Below are positions 8,408 to 16,827 of a stretch of 64,000 bases of DNA, piece after piece. Source of the DNA: Clostridium sp. (GTDB taxonomy: Bacteria; Cyanobacteriota; Vampirovibrionia; Gastranaerophilales; Gastranaerophilaceae); the NCBI GenBank assembly GCA_018362895.1, contig JAHALR010000006.1, forward strand, positions 124,001 to 188,000. Direction: 5' to 3'. Numbering within the stretch: position 1 is the first letter of the stretch; the number at the start of each line of letters is the position of its first letter. Below the pieces are notes generated by a model, which made no database searches, had not been told where the DNA came from, and saw only the letters and a list, made by a program, of their open reading frames with translations. Position numbers and translations under genes: made by a program.

Positions 8408-9424
8408 ATGAGTTGTTCAGAAAAAAAAGTTGCATTAATGATTGTTCCGACCGGAATAGGTGCATCAATAGGCGGTTATGCCGGTGATGCGAGTTTGTAT
8501 GCACAAAAAATAGCACGTCATATTCCTTTGATTGTAAATCCTAATATTGTGAATGCTGCTGTGTTTTCGGGCATTACAGAGAATATGTATTATGTTGAAG
8601 GGCGTTCAATTAATGAATTTGTTAAAGGAAATATTGCTCTTGTACCCTCCAGTGATAACAAAATAGGAATTATTTTTGACAAAGCTATACCTGAAAATGT
8701 CTTAAATATTCACTTAAACACAATCAATGCAGTAAAAACAGTATATGGTATAGATGTGACAGGTTATGAGATTACACAGAAAGAAGTTGGGGTAAGCTTT
8801 TTTAACACAGAAAACAAAATCTCATCGGGCAGTGTGCAGTGCCCCGAAACCCTGAAAGAAGCAGGTGAAAAGCTTCTTAAGAAAGGTGCACAGGTTTTAG
8901 CTGTTGTATGTTTTTTTGATGAACCACCTGAAGATGACTATGAAAACGGCGAGGGTGTGGATATTGTTGGAGGCATAGAGGCTGTAATATCTCATTATCT
9001 TTCACGTGAACTGGGCTGTCCGTGTGTGCATGCGCCGGCTTTTGCTGATGTGACGATTTCCCCTGAGAAGGTTAGTCCTAAGGTGAGCGCGGAATATATT
9101 ACGCCAACATTTTTGCCTTGTCTTCTTTTTGGATTAAAAAATGCACCTTTAACAATAAAAATTGATGATTCATCAAAATGTGGAATAAATAAGAGTAATC
9201 AAGGGCATTGTATTACATATAAGAACCTTCATTCTCTTGTCGTTCCTGTTGATGCTCTTGGTTCCTCTGCTGTTTTAGATGCTGTTGAAAATGGGATTCC
9301 TGTTTATGCGGTGAAAGAAAATACCACAGTACTTGATATAAACCGCTACTCAATTCAAAAACAAAATGATATAATAGAAATTGGTTCTTATGAAGATTAT
9401 ATAAATAATATAAAAATGGAGTAA
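8408..9424 (+). CDS. DUF3326 family protein (cyanobacterial/plant-type)
   Basis: 338 residues matching the DUF3326 pattern I know mainly from cyanobacteria and plants. It shows PTGIGASIGGYAGDA near the N-terminus, NPNIVNAA, YVEG, the GEGVDIVGGIEAVISH segment, PCVHAPAF and TFLPCLLFGL. The function of the family is not established. It is soluble with no signal peptide. AGG lies just before the ATG and the gene is tightly packed between UPF0173 (4 nt) and a pseudopilin (4 nt). It is one of the better phylogenetic clues in the window, favouring a cyanobacterial relative. Confidence 0.85.
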   Translation: MSCSEKKVALMIVPTGIGASIGGYAGDASLYAQKIARHIPLIVNPNIVNAAVFSGITENMYYVEGRSINEFVKGNIALVPSSDNKIGIIFDKAIPENVLNIHLNTINAVKTVYGIDVTGYEITQKEVGVSFFNTENKISSGSVQCPETLKEAGEKLLKKGAQVLAVVCFFDEPPEDDYENGEGVDIVGGIEAVISHYLSRELGCPCVHAPAFADVTISPEKVSPKVSAEYITPTFLPCLLFGLKNAPLTIKIDDSSKCGINKSNQGHCITYKNLHSLVVPVDALGSSAVLDAVENGIPVYAVKENTTVLDINRYSIQKQNDIIEIGSYEDYINNIKME

Positions 9425-9428
9425 TAAA

Positions 9429-10376
9429 ATGAAGAAAAAAGCTTTTACGATTCCGGAAACTTTGATTTTTCTTACAATTGTCGGTGTTATTTGTGTAATG
9501 ATGATGACAATTATTAAACCGAATCAAAAATTTTACAGATTTGCTTATTACAATGCATATTATGTACTTGCAACTGCCGGGTATAACATTCTCGAAGATG
9601 CAAGAGCCAGAAGAGAATCGGATGACCCTAGCCGCTATCCTTCTGAGGACAAAATATTCCCTGAAGATGTAAAAGAAATGTGTAAAAAACTTGCACAAAA
9701 TCCTGAAGCGAAAGCAGGGACAAGTGATGAAAACTATGGTTATATAAATGCTACTTATTACAAATGTTCATCAAATTTCATTGCAAAGAAAAATGCTCTT
9801 GATTCTGATTTTGCCAAAGGCGAAGAATCGTTCAAAGCAACAAACTCAATGAGATTTTTCCTTGCAGCAAAAGATTCGGTAGGCAATCCTTTCAGCATGA
9901 ATGTTTCTGACCCTATCGGAGGCAGCACTGTTCCAATTGAGTTTTATCTTATCTGGGTTGACCTCAATGGCGACAGAGGTCCGAATACTGCCAAAATTGC
10001 ATCAAACGGACGTCTTCCTGACATTGTGCCTTTTGCAATGACCACAACAGGCAAGGTAGTGCCGCTTGGATATCCGACCGTAGATACAACCTATTTGAGT
10101 GCGCGTGTGAAATTCCCCAACGATTCAAAAGATGCTTTTTCTCAAATTGACAACTTCTATAATATACAGGTAAAATCCTATGGAGATAAGGAATATCCTA
10201 CTCTTGACGTTTTATCCGTAAGAGATACATGGAAAAACTTTGTTTCAGGTACTGCAATGGAAGTTCCTGCAAAGTATATTCCAAATACGGCAACACAGGA
10301 TGCAAAATGTACTCCTGCTTCATCTTCTGAAATGTCAGCCTGCCGTGTGGAAATCGAAGAAATTAAAGCAATGTAA
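9429..10376 (+). CDS. type IV pilin-like / pseudopilin protein
   Basis: 315 residues starting with a short basic leader and a prepilin peptidase site, MKKKA|FTIPE, with Glu at mature position 5. A hydrophobic helix follows (about residues 6-28), the classic type IV pilin/type II secretion pseudopilin N-terminus. The rest is a large globular domain containing VDLNGDRGPNT, the same DxNGxxGPN motif found in the two pseudopilins at 49.7-51.1 kb. Ribosome site GGAG. The last gene of the UPF0173-DUF3326 run, closed by a strong terminator. Larger than major pilins, so more likely a minor or adhesive pilin. The Met-rich helix (VMMMT) is unusual. Confidence 0.8.
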   Translation: MKKKAFTIPETLIFLTIVGVICVMMMTIIKPNQKFYRFAYYNAYYVLATAGYNILEDARARRESDDPSRYPSEDKIFPEDVKEMCKKLAQNPEAKAGTSDENYGYINATYYKCSSNFIAKKNALDSDFAKGEESFKATNSMRFFLAAKDSVGNPFSMNVSDPIGGSTVPIEFYLIWVDLNGDRGPNTAKIASNGRLPDIVPFAMTTTGKVVPLGYPTVDTTYLSARVKFPNDSKDAFSQIDNFYNIQVKSYGDKEYPTLDVLSVRDTWKNFVSGTAMEVPAKYIPNTATQDAKCTPASSSEMSACRVEIEEIKAM

Positions 10377-10398
10377 TCGCTTCATAAAATCTACTATT

Positions 10399-10435
10399 AA
10401 AAGAGCTTTTGTCCGAAAACAAAAGCTCTTTTTTA
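10399..10435. terminator. bidirectional terminator between the pseudopilin and TPR genes
   Basis: A perfect 14-bp stem, 10399-10412 with 10419-10432, loop CCGAAA, T-rich on the + side and A-rich on the other. It ends at the stop codon of the convergent TPR gene. Confidence 0.9.
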
Positions 10436-12058
10436 TAGGAGTTTTAAATTGTTTGCAGCTTCTTTGTGGTTTGGATTAAGCTCGAGCACTTTTGTGTATT
10501 CTGCTTTGGCTTCATCTTTTTTTCCTGCTACTTCATAAGCAAGAGCAAGGTTGTATCTGATATCTACGTTGTTTGAATCCAGTGAAACTGCCGTTTCTAG
10601 TGATTTTATCGCACTTTCATGCTCTTTATCTTTTGATTGGAGTATACCTAAGAAAGTGTGTGCTCTTGTGTTTTTAGGATCAATAAACACTGCTTCTTTA
10701 TAATATTTTTTTGCTTCAATAAAGTTTTGAAGTTCATAATAGATATCTGCAAGAGTTTCATAATAAAGACTGACTTCAGGTGCCAGTTCAATTGCTCTTT
10801 TACATTGTCTGACAGCTTCAGAGTAGTTTTTGATTGTTCTGTTTGCTGTTGCAAGTTTGAAATAAATTTCGGGATTTTCATTATTGTATTGCATAGCTTC
10901 TGTAAATTTGTCAAAAGCAGCTTTTGTTTTTCCCTGATTCAACAGATATACGGCTTCTTCTGCAAGAATAGTGCTCAAATTGTTGTGAATAACTTTTATA
11001 TCAGAAGGTACGGCTACCTCGATAGCATCGTTGCAGACCTTTTTTGCCATTTCAAAATCTTTGTTCATACAGTGTGCCATGGCTAGAGTCTGGCTGAGGA
11101 TGAGATTTGTCGGATCTTGTACAATTGTTTCGTTTATGAGATTGATACTTTCTTGGATTTTTCCAGTGTATATATAAATTTTAGCTATCAAATTTTTTAT
11201 TGCAAAAACATCTGTGTTCTCAAGTTCGAGTGCTTTTTGGGCATATGAGAGAGCTTCTTCATAAGAATGGACATGAAAAAGCAGGTTTATCAGTTCTTCG
11301 TAATAAACATAATTGCCCGGTTCAAGGTCAATGAGTTTTCTTGAAAGATAGATTACATTTTCTGTATCTTTTTGTTTCAGGTAGATTTTTCTGAGTTCTT
11401 TGATTACATCAATATTGTTTGATTTGTGCTGGAGTACTTTTTTAAAGAAGTTTATTGCTTTATTATAATCACCGTAGGTTGTATAAATATTACCCATTAT
11501 TTCGTAATATTCTACTTTTTCTTCTTCATCATCAATGAATGCAACCAGTTGTTTATACAGTTTTAATGCAGATTCTTTTTGCTTGTTGTTGTAATAAAGT
11601 TCTGCAAGATTTCTCATTGCATTAAGATCATATTTGTCTTTTGTTAAAAGATAACTGTAAAAATGAATTGCCTTTTTTTGCTGATGTGTGTTTTTGTATA
11701 GGGTAGCCAGTTGAGCATACAAAGACAAATCATCCGGATAAAACTGTACAAGCACAAGAAGGTTCGAAATTGCATCGTATTCTTTTTGATTTTCTATATA
11801 AGATTTTACGAGCAGTTTTCTCAGTTCATGGTGATAGGGATTTTGTGCAAGATATTTTTTTGCAAGTTTTTGACCGGTTGAAAAATCACCGTTGAGAAAA
11901 AGTGCTTCAACCTGTTTTATTACTTCTTCGGGTGAAATTTGCAAATCTTCACCTTTTTTAGGTGCTTTTTTAGTTTCTTCTTTAAGGCGCATATAAACAT
12001 AAGCAAGCCCTGAAACAAAGCAGATAAATAGAACTATAAGTATTATGTTGTTTAACAT
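10433..12058 (-). CDS. membrane-anchored tetratricopeptide repeat protein
   Basis: 541 residues: an N-terminal hydrophobic anchor (about residues 3-24), a short charged linker, then TPR motifs nearly to the C-terminus. Clear repeats include AQLATLYKNTHQQKKAIHFY, AMRNLAELYYNNKQKESALK and NLALAYEVAGKKDEAKAEY. TPR arrays are protein-protein scaffolds, so the cytoplasmic or periplasmic partner is unknown. AGGG lies 8 nt before the ATG. It is 24 bp downstream of the HIT gene on the same strand, so the two may be co-transcribed. This plan resembles LapB-type proteins, but I do not see the C-terminal rubredoxin-like metal site, so I do not use that name. Confidence 0.85.
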   Translation of the reverse strand: MLNNIILIVLFICFVSGLAYVYMRLKEETKKAPKKGEDLQISPEEVIKQVEALFLNGDFSTGQKLAKKYLAQNPYHHELRKLLVKSYIENQKEYDAISNLLVLVQFYPDDLSLYAQLATLYKNTHQQKKAIHFYSYLLTKDKYDLNAMRNLAELYYNNKQKESALKLYKQLVAFIDDEEEKVEYYEIMGNIYTTYGDYNKAINFFKKVLQHKSNNIDVIKELRKIYLKQKDTENVIYLSRKLIDLEPGNYVYYEELINLLFHVHSYEEALSYAQKALELENTDVFAIKNLIAKIYIYTGKIQESINLINETIVQDPTNLILSQTLAMAHCMNKDFEMAKKVCNDAIEVAVPSDIKVIHNNLSTILAEEAVYLLNQGKTKAAFDKFTEAMQYNNENPEIYFKLATANRTIKNYSEAVRQCKRAIELAPEVSLYYETLADIYYELQNFIEAKKYYKEAVFIDPKNTRAHTFLGILQSKDKEHESAIKSLETAVSLDSNNVDIRYNLALAYEVAGKKDEAKAEYTKVLELNPNHKEAANNLKLL

Positions 12059-12082
12059 CTAAATAACCCTGTGCTCAAAACC

Positions 12083-12415
12083 CTAACCCGGAGGCCATTT
12101 CATCGGACGTCCTGAAAGAATGTGAAAATGAAGGTGGAAAACCTCTTGTCCTGCTTCTTTTCCTGTATTTAAAACTGTTCTGAATTGTTTTATGTTTAGT
12201 TTTTGTGTAACTTTTTTAACTGCTTCAAGCAGTGCACTCATAATTTTCGGGTCATCCAGTTCGTTAAGTGATGCGTAATGTTTTTTGGGTATAACCAGAA
12301 TATGAACAGGAGCCTGTGGATTCAAATCATTGAAAGCCACACAATTTTCATCTTCGTACACAAAATTTGATGGGATTTCTTTATTTGCAATTTTACAAAA
12401 AATACAATTTTCCAT
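12083..12415 (-). CDS. HIT family (HinT-like) nucleotide hydrolase
   Basis: 110 residues, the usual size for a Hint/PKCI-type protein. The histidine triad H94-x-H96-x-H98 (HLHFHILSG) and the upstream VHILVIPKKHYASL segment are intact. The N-terminal CIFCKI motif is typical. Members hydrolyse purine nucleoside phosphoramidates and acyl-adenylates in the cytoplasm. Ribosome site AAGGAT. It diverges from the tRNA-Arg gene. Confidence 0.93.
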   Translation of the reverse strand: MENCIFCKIANKEIPSNFVYEDENCVAFNDLNPQAPVHILVIPKKHYASLNELDDPKIMSALLEAVKKVTQKLNIKQFRTVLNTGKEAGQEVFHLHFHILSGRPMKWPPG

Positions 12416-12438
12416 ACTATTTCTATCCTTTTTAAAAT

Positions 12439-12461
12439 ATTATAATGCATTATGTTATAAT
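12439..12461. promoter_or_regulatory. divergent promoter region for the HIT gene and tRNA-Arg
   Basis: TATAAT occurs on + at 12441-12446 and 12456-12461, the latter 19 nt before the tRNA. On the - strand TATAAT reads from 12444 to 12439, facing the HIT gene. The block ATAATGCATTAT is palindromic, so a short segment can serve both directions. Confidence 0.5.
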
Positions 12462-12480
12462 TGAAAAGTTAAAATAATCT

Positions 12481-12554
12481 GCGCCCGTAGCTCAGCCGGA
12501 TAGAGCATCAGCCTCCGAAGCTGAAGGCCGGGGGTTCGAATCTCCCCGGGCGCA
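12481..12554 (+). tRNA. tRNA-Arg, anticodon CCG
   Basis: A complete cloverleaf: acceptor stem GCGCCCG/CGGGCGC (12481-12487 with 12547-12553), discriminator A at 12554, anticodon stem TCAGC/GCTGA with loop CTCCGAA giving anticodon CCG, and T-loop TTCGAAT. CCA is not encoded. It reads the rare CGG codon. Confidence 0.97.
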
Positions 12555-12568
12555 AATAATATAAGTTC

Positions 12569-12603
12569 AGGGTGCAAGCTATTTGATAATAACCCTTTTT
12601 TTT
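12569..12603 (+). terminator. probable terminator of the tRNA-Arg transcript
   Basis: AGGGT (12569-12573) can pair with ACCCT (12592-12596), followed by eight T (12596-12603). The stem is short and the loop long, so this is weaker than the other terminators. Confidence 0.45.
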
Positions 12604-12641
12604 ATTAATATTGAATTTGAGAATAAAACAGGAATTGTAAA

Positions 12642-13976
12642 ATGAGCAATAAACCCATTGTCGCCGTAGTAGGAAGACCAAATGTCGGAAAATCCACCTT
12701 TGTGAACAGAATTGTAGGTTCACGTCAGTCTATTGTAGATGACCAGCCGGGTGTAACACGTGACAGAATATATTTTGATGTTGAATGGCAGAATAAAGAA
12801 TTTACTTTGATTGATACAGGGGGAATCATTCCTGGCGATGAAGATGAAATTATGCTCAATATCTTCACACAGGCAAAAGTTGCGTGTGATGAAGCAGATA
12901 AAATTATCTTTCTCGTTGACGGGAAAAATGGTATAAACCCTGTTGATTATGATATTGCCAATGTGTTGAGAAGAAGCAAAAAGCCTGTTTATCTGGCTGT
13001 GAACAAAATTGATTCTCCCGAAAGATTTGATATGGTTTCTGATTTTTATGCGTTATCAATCGGTGAGCCTCATCCGATTTCGGCTTTGCATGGCTCCGGC
13101 GGTGTGGGTGATTTGCTTGAGGCAATCACAGAGGATTTTGATGCACAGGAAAATTCAGAAAAAGGCGACATCATAAGACTTGCTATTGTAGGGAAACCAA
13201 ACGCAGGAAAATCTTCAATTGTTAACGCTCTTCTGGGTGAAGAAAGAGTTATTGTAAGTGATATCTCAGGTACGACAAGAGACACAATAGACTCAAAAGT
13301 TAAATATGAAAAAGAAGAATACATTCTTGTTGATACAGCAGGTATAAGAAAAAAGGCCAAAGTTGACTGGGGTGTTGAAAAATTTGCCGTAGATAGAGCA
13401 ATTCGTGCAATCCGAGACTGTGATATTGCGGTTCTTGTGATTGATGCTATCGAGGGGCTGACGGATCAGGACAAAAAGATTTCCCAGACAATTGTTGAAG
13501 CAGGAAAAGGGCTGATTGTTGCCATAAACAAATGGGATCTTGTTGAAGACAAAGATAAATCTGATCCGACAGCAAAATATACTCAAAAACTTATGCACGA
13601 AGCTCCGTTTTTAGATTTTGCGCCGAAAATTTTTATCAGTGCAAAAACAAAACAAAGACTTGTTAACATTTATAAAAGAGCAGATGAAGTATATGAACAG
13701 TGTCAAAAACGTGTCTCAACAAGCATTTTGAACAAAGTTCTCTTAGAAGCAATGGCAATGAATCCGCCGACAAGCAAAAAGGGCAAAAAACTCAGAGTAT
13801 ATTATGCTACACAGGTGAGAACAGCGCCTCCGACATTTATTCTTTTTGTAAATGATGAAGATCTTGTTCAAGACAGTTACAAAAGATATCTCGAAAATAA
13901 AATGAGAGAAGCTTTTGGATTTTTTGGCACTCCGATTCGTATTTCTTTCAGACAACGCAATGAAAAAGGAAATTAG
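12642..13976 (+). CDS. der: ribosome biogenesis GTPase Der (EngA)
   Basis: 444 residues with the two tandem GTPase domains unique to Der. G1 motifs are at 11-18 (GRPNVGKS) and 184-191 (GKPNAGKS), DTGG and DTAG G3 motifs, NKID (121-124) and NKWD G4 motifs. A C-terminal KH-like domain ends the protein. It acts in assembly of the large ribosomal subunit. The gene follows the tRNA by 87 bp and converges on the next gene with a 1-bp gap. Confidence 0.97.
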   Translation: MSNKPIVAVVGRPNVGKSTFVNRIVGSRQSIVDDQPGVTRDRIYFDVEWQNKEFTLIDTGGIIPGDEDEIMLNIFTQAKVACDEADKIIFLVDGKNGINPVDYDIANVLRRSKKPVYLAVNKIDSPERFDMVSDFYALSIGEPHPISALHGSGGVGDLLEAITEDFDAQENSEKGDIIRLAIVGKPNAGKSSIVNALLGEERVIVSDISGTTRDTIDSKVKYEKEEYILVDTAGIRKKAKVDWGVEKFAVDRAIRAIRDCDIAVLVIDAIEGLTDQDKKISQTIVEAGKGLIVAINKWDLVEDKDKSDPTAKYTQKLMHEAPFLDFAPKIFISAKTKQRLVNIYKRADEVYEQCQKRVSTSILNKVLLEAMAMNPPTSKKGKKLRVYYATQVRTAPPTFILFVNDEDLVQDSYKRYLENKMREAFGFFGTPIRISFRQRNEKGN

Positions 13977-13977
13977 G

Positions 13978-14556
13978 CTATTTTCTGAGTAGTTTTTTTG
14001 TTTTGGCAAAAAGTGCATGAAAAATGGTTTTGTATCTTGCGCATTCAGGGTCAAGGAGATATACTTCTCCTTTTGATGATATTCCAATCTGGTGAACATC
14101 ACCTTCGTGTATGTCAAATGGTTTGTAGCCGGCTTTTTTTATTTTGTCTCTGACTATTTCAACAAATGGTTCTGACAATCCGTGTTGAAAAAGTTTTTCT
14201 TCAAGATAATAGAACATTCTGCCGATATGTCCTTTTTCATAAATGGGTACGTCAAATTTTTCATGCGGTCTGTTCATCGGAAAGTGGTTACCCATAGACA
14301 ATTTAAGTATTTTTTCATCGGGTGTTTCAAACGCAAGTGCACTTGAACCTCTGTTTAAATATGTGATAATCTTTCTTGAGGCTAGATTTTCATCTTTGTT
14401 TACCCTTTTTATGAAATCATCCACGCTGGTTTCATAGGTGTTTGTATGACCGGCCGGTACAGGTAATATTTCCCGTTCGGCTTTTTGTATGTCTCGCAGT
14501 GCTTTGTCAAGTCTGACCGGGGTTGGGTATTCTCTGTGGTTTGTTGGGATTTTCAT
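13978..14556 (-). CDS. hypothetical protein with features of a small protein-kinase-like fold
   Basis: 192 residues, no named family recognised. Three features in order suggest a reduced kinase/aminoglycoside-phosphotransferase-like fold: a glycine/serine loop (NRGSSALAF, about residues 68-76), a Lys in a following strand (Lys85 in ILKLS), and a late FDIHEGDVHQIGI then VYLLDPE (Asp148, Asp153, Asp169). The last two resemble the catalytic D-x-H-x-x-N loop and the metal-binding Asp. The expected Asn is Asp153 and the DFG equivalent is DPE, so it may be an atypical or inactive kinase. Stand-alone gene, converging on der. The assignment is inference from motif order only. Confidence 0.6.
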   Translation of the reverse strand: MKIPTNHREYPTPVRLDKALRDIQKAEREILPVPAGHTNTYETSVDDFIKRVNKDENLASRKIITYLNRGSSALAFETPDEKILKLSMGNHFPMNRPHEKFDVPIYEKGHIGRMFYYLEEKLFQHGLSEPFVEIVRDKIKKAGYKPFDIHEGDVHQIGISSKGEVYLLDPECARYKTIFHALFAKTKKLLRK

Positions 14557-14631
14557 GATACTTTTTATAAAACAGTCAATATCAAAAATTGCTAATTTGA
14601 TGTAAAATTATATTACAAAAAAGGAGAAAAT

Positions 14632-15231
14632 ATGATACAGATTCTAATTGCGGCAGTTTTGGGATATTTGATTGGTTCGATTCCCACAGGTTATTTGATA
14701 GTGAAAGCAAAAACAGGCGAAGATATCAGAAAAGTCGGTTCAGGCTCTACGGGTGCAACCAATGTGAAAAGAGTTCTGGGCAAACAGTGGTTTTTTATTA
14801 CAATGCTTCTTGATGCAATAAAGGGTGCTTTGCCTGTTGTGATAGCAATAGTCTTTTTAACAGCTTATTCAAAATATGGTATAACCCCTGTTGTGGCTGC
14901 GATTTTTGTTCTTCTCGGACACAGCAGGTCAATCTTCCTCGGTTTCACAGGCGGAAAATCAGTTGCTTCCGGCGTAGGAACGATTCTTGCTTTGAATCTT
15001 CCTGTGGGATTAATCATTGCGGTTATCTGGGGAATAATCACATGGGTATCAAAATATGTGTCTCTGGGGTCTATGATAGCTCTTGCGCTGTCTCCGTTTT
15101 TGATGTGGGCATTTAAACAGCCTTTGGGTTACATAATCTATTGTGCTGTGGGTGCTGTTTACATAATATATTTGCACAGAGAAAACATTAAGCGTTTAAT
15201 AAAAGGTGAAGAAAATAAAGTGAGAGAATAA
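14632..15231 (+). CDS. plsY: acyl-phosphate:glycerol-3-phosphate acyltransferase PlsY
   Basis: 199-residue polytopic inner-membrane enzyme that makes lysophosphatidate from acyl-phosphate, the first step of phospholipid synthesis. Conserved motifs are seen: GSIPTGYL (about 15-22), GSGSTGATN (36-44) and the glycine-rich GHSRSIFLGFTGGKSVASG. Ribosome site AAGGAG 6 nt before the ATG. The malic enzyme gene starts one base after its stop, so they form an operon, perhaps linking lipid synthesis with NADPH or pyruvate supply. Confidence 0.96.
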   Translation: MIQILIAAVLGYLIGSIPTGYLIVKAKTGEDIRKVGSGSTGATNVKRVLGKQWFFITMLLDAIKGALPVVIAIVFLTAYSKYGITPVVAAIFVLLGHSRSIFLGFTGGKSVASGVGTILALNLPVGLIIAVIWGIITWVSKYVSLGSMIALALSPFLMWAFKQPLGYIIYCAVGAVYIIYLHRENIKRLIKGEENKVRE

Positions 15232-15232
15232 T

Positions 15233-16753
15233 ATGCCTCAATTTAACTCAATAAAAACAATTCCCAAAATTGCCATAAACGATAAAGATACGCTGTCTCT
15301 GGTTTATACACCCGGGGTCGGGGCTTCTTGTTTGAAAATAGCTGAAAATCCCGAAGCGGCTGAGATTTATACAAATAAAATCAATTCGGTTGCTGTTATT
15401 TCTTTTGATTATGAAAAATCTCTGAAAAGAGCAATCTTTTTGAAAAGCGTGCTTTTGATTGATGCTTATCCGTTGCAGGTTGATGAGGTTTCCGAAGATG
15501 ATTTCAAATTTGCAGTTGAAAATATTGCTATAAACTTCTGTGCGATAGATTTGTCACTGATGTCAGAGTTTGCTTCTTCAATTGAGTTTGATGTGAAAAT
15601 TCCTGTTTTAAAGGAGCCTGTTTCGGATTTGAAAGGGTTTTTCGGGGCAATTTCAAGAAATGTCTTTATGATAGATACTTCAAAACTTTCGGGTAATGTG
15701 TCGGAACGCTCGCTTCAGTTGCATGAACTCGCAGGAGGTGTCATTGAAACGGAATTGACAGAAGAAAGACGCAGAAAAATGGTGGCAATTGTTTCTGACG
15801 GAACAGCGGTTCTTGGATACGGAAACATCGGGGCTCTGGCTTCTATTCCCGTCATGGAGGGCAAGGCTGCTTTATATTCCGAGCTTGCGGATGTTGATTC
15901 TATGGTGTTTTGTGTAAAAACACAGGTTGTAGAAGAGCTTGTGAAAATTGTCACAATGTTTAAGGGCTCATTTTCTGCGATACATCTTGAGGACATAGCT
16001 GCGCCGGCATGTTTTGAGATTGAGGAAAAACTGATAGAAACAACAAAGCTTCCAGTTTTCCATGATGACCAGCACGGAACGGCAATCATTGTTCTTGCAG
16101 GGCTTTTGAACGCTCTGGTGCTGGAGGAAAAGAATATTGCGGATATAAAAATTGTTATTGCCGGTGCCGGTGCTGCGGGTAATGCGGTAGCAAAGCTTCT
16201 TGTTTTTGCAGGTGCAAAAAATATAGTGCTCGATGACATCAACGGTGCTGTTTTTAAGGGGCGCGAAACAAACGACAAATATTTAGAAGAACTTGCGCAA
16301 ATTACGAATCCGAACAATGAAAAAGGCGGACTCAAAGATATAATTAAAGATGCCGATGTTTTTATCGGGCTTTCAAAGGGCGGCATTCTCACGGAAGAGA
16401 TGATAAAAACAATGGTCAAAAAGCCGGTTGTTTTTGCTCTTGCCAATCCCACACCGGAAATTATGCCTGAGGAGGCAAAACATGCAGGGGTTTATATTAT
16501 TTCAACAGGCAGAAGTGATTTTGAAAATCAGATAAACAATTCTCTGGCGTTTCCGGGTTTGTTTAAAGGAATCTTAGAGGGAAATATTAAAAAGGTTACC
16601 AATGAAATTAAATTAGAGAGTGCTTTGATGATAGCGTCAATGGTTCCGACAGACGAACTTACGCCTGATAATATATTGCCCGATGCTTTAGACAGAATGG
16701 TGCCTTTGAAGATTGCGAATGTAATTGTAAAAAAATTCGGAAATCCTGATTAA
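15233..16753 (+). CDS. malic enzyme with an inserted, apparently self-derived segment
   Basis: Oxidative decarboxylation of malate to pyruvate with NAD(P)+. Catalytic elements are present: Tyr25 in VYTPGV, the GKA lysine at about 211, metal ligands Glu253-Asp254 (LEDIAAP) and Asp278-Asp279 (FHDDQHGTA). The nucleotide fold is at about 310-345 and TGRSDFENQ is near 425. The protein has 506 residues, against about 390-430 for ordinary bacterial enzymes. The extra about 130 residues lie between VAVIS (53-57) and VAIVSDG (184-190), that is, exactly inside the motif NxVAVVSDG. Residues 61-126 follow the same pattern as residues 209-276, suggesting a degenerate duplication; copy 1 has lost the SDGTAVLG, LED and HDDQ motifs. 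Translationally linked to plsY (1 bp gap). I cannot tell NAD from NADP specificity. Confidence 0.88.
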   Translation: MPQFNSIKTIPKIAINDKDTLSLVYTPGVGASCLKIAENPEAAEIYTNKINSVAVISFDYEKSLKRAIFLKSVLLIDAYPLQVDEVSEDDFKFAVENIAINFCAIDLSLMSEFASSIEFDVKIPVLKEPVSDLKGFFGAISRNVFMIDTSKLSGNVSERSLQLHELAGGVIETELTEERRRKMVAIVSDGTAVLGYGNIGALASIPVMEGKAALYSELADVDSMVFCVKTQVVEELVKIVTMFKGSFSAIHLEDIAAPACFEIEEKLIETTKLPVFHDDQHGTAIIVLAGLLNALVLEEKNIADIKIVIAGAGAAGNAVAKLLVFAGAKNIVLDDINGAVFKGRETNDKYLEELAQITNPNNEKGGLKDIIKDADVFIGLSKGGILTEEMIKTMVKKPVVFALANPTPEIMPEEAKHAGVYIISTGRSDFENQINNSLAFPGLFKGILEGNIKKVTNEIKLESALMIASMVPTDELTPDNILPDALDRMVPLKIANVIVKKFGNPD

Positions 16754-16827
16754 ATCTTTTTGATTAATCCGAAACTTCCGAAATTTTCGCATGATTGTAG
16801 GTTATTGATAGGTAGTTAGGTTATTGG

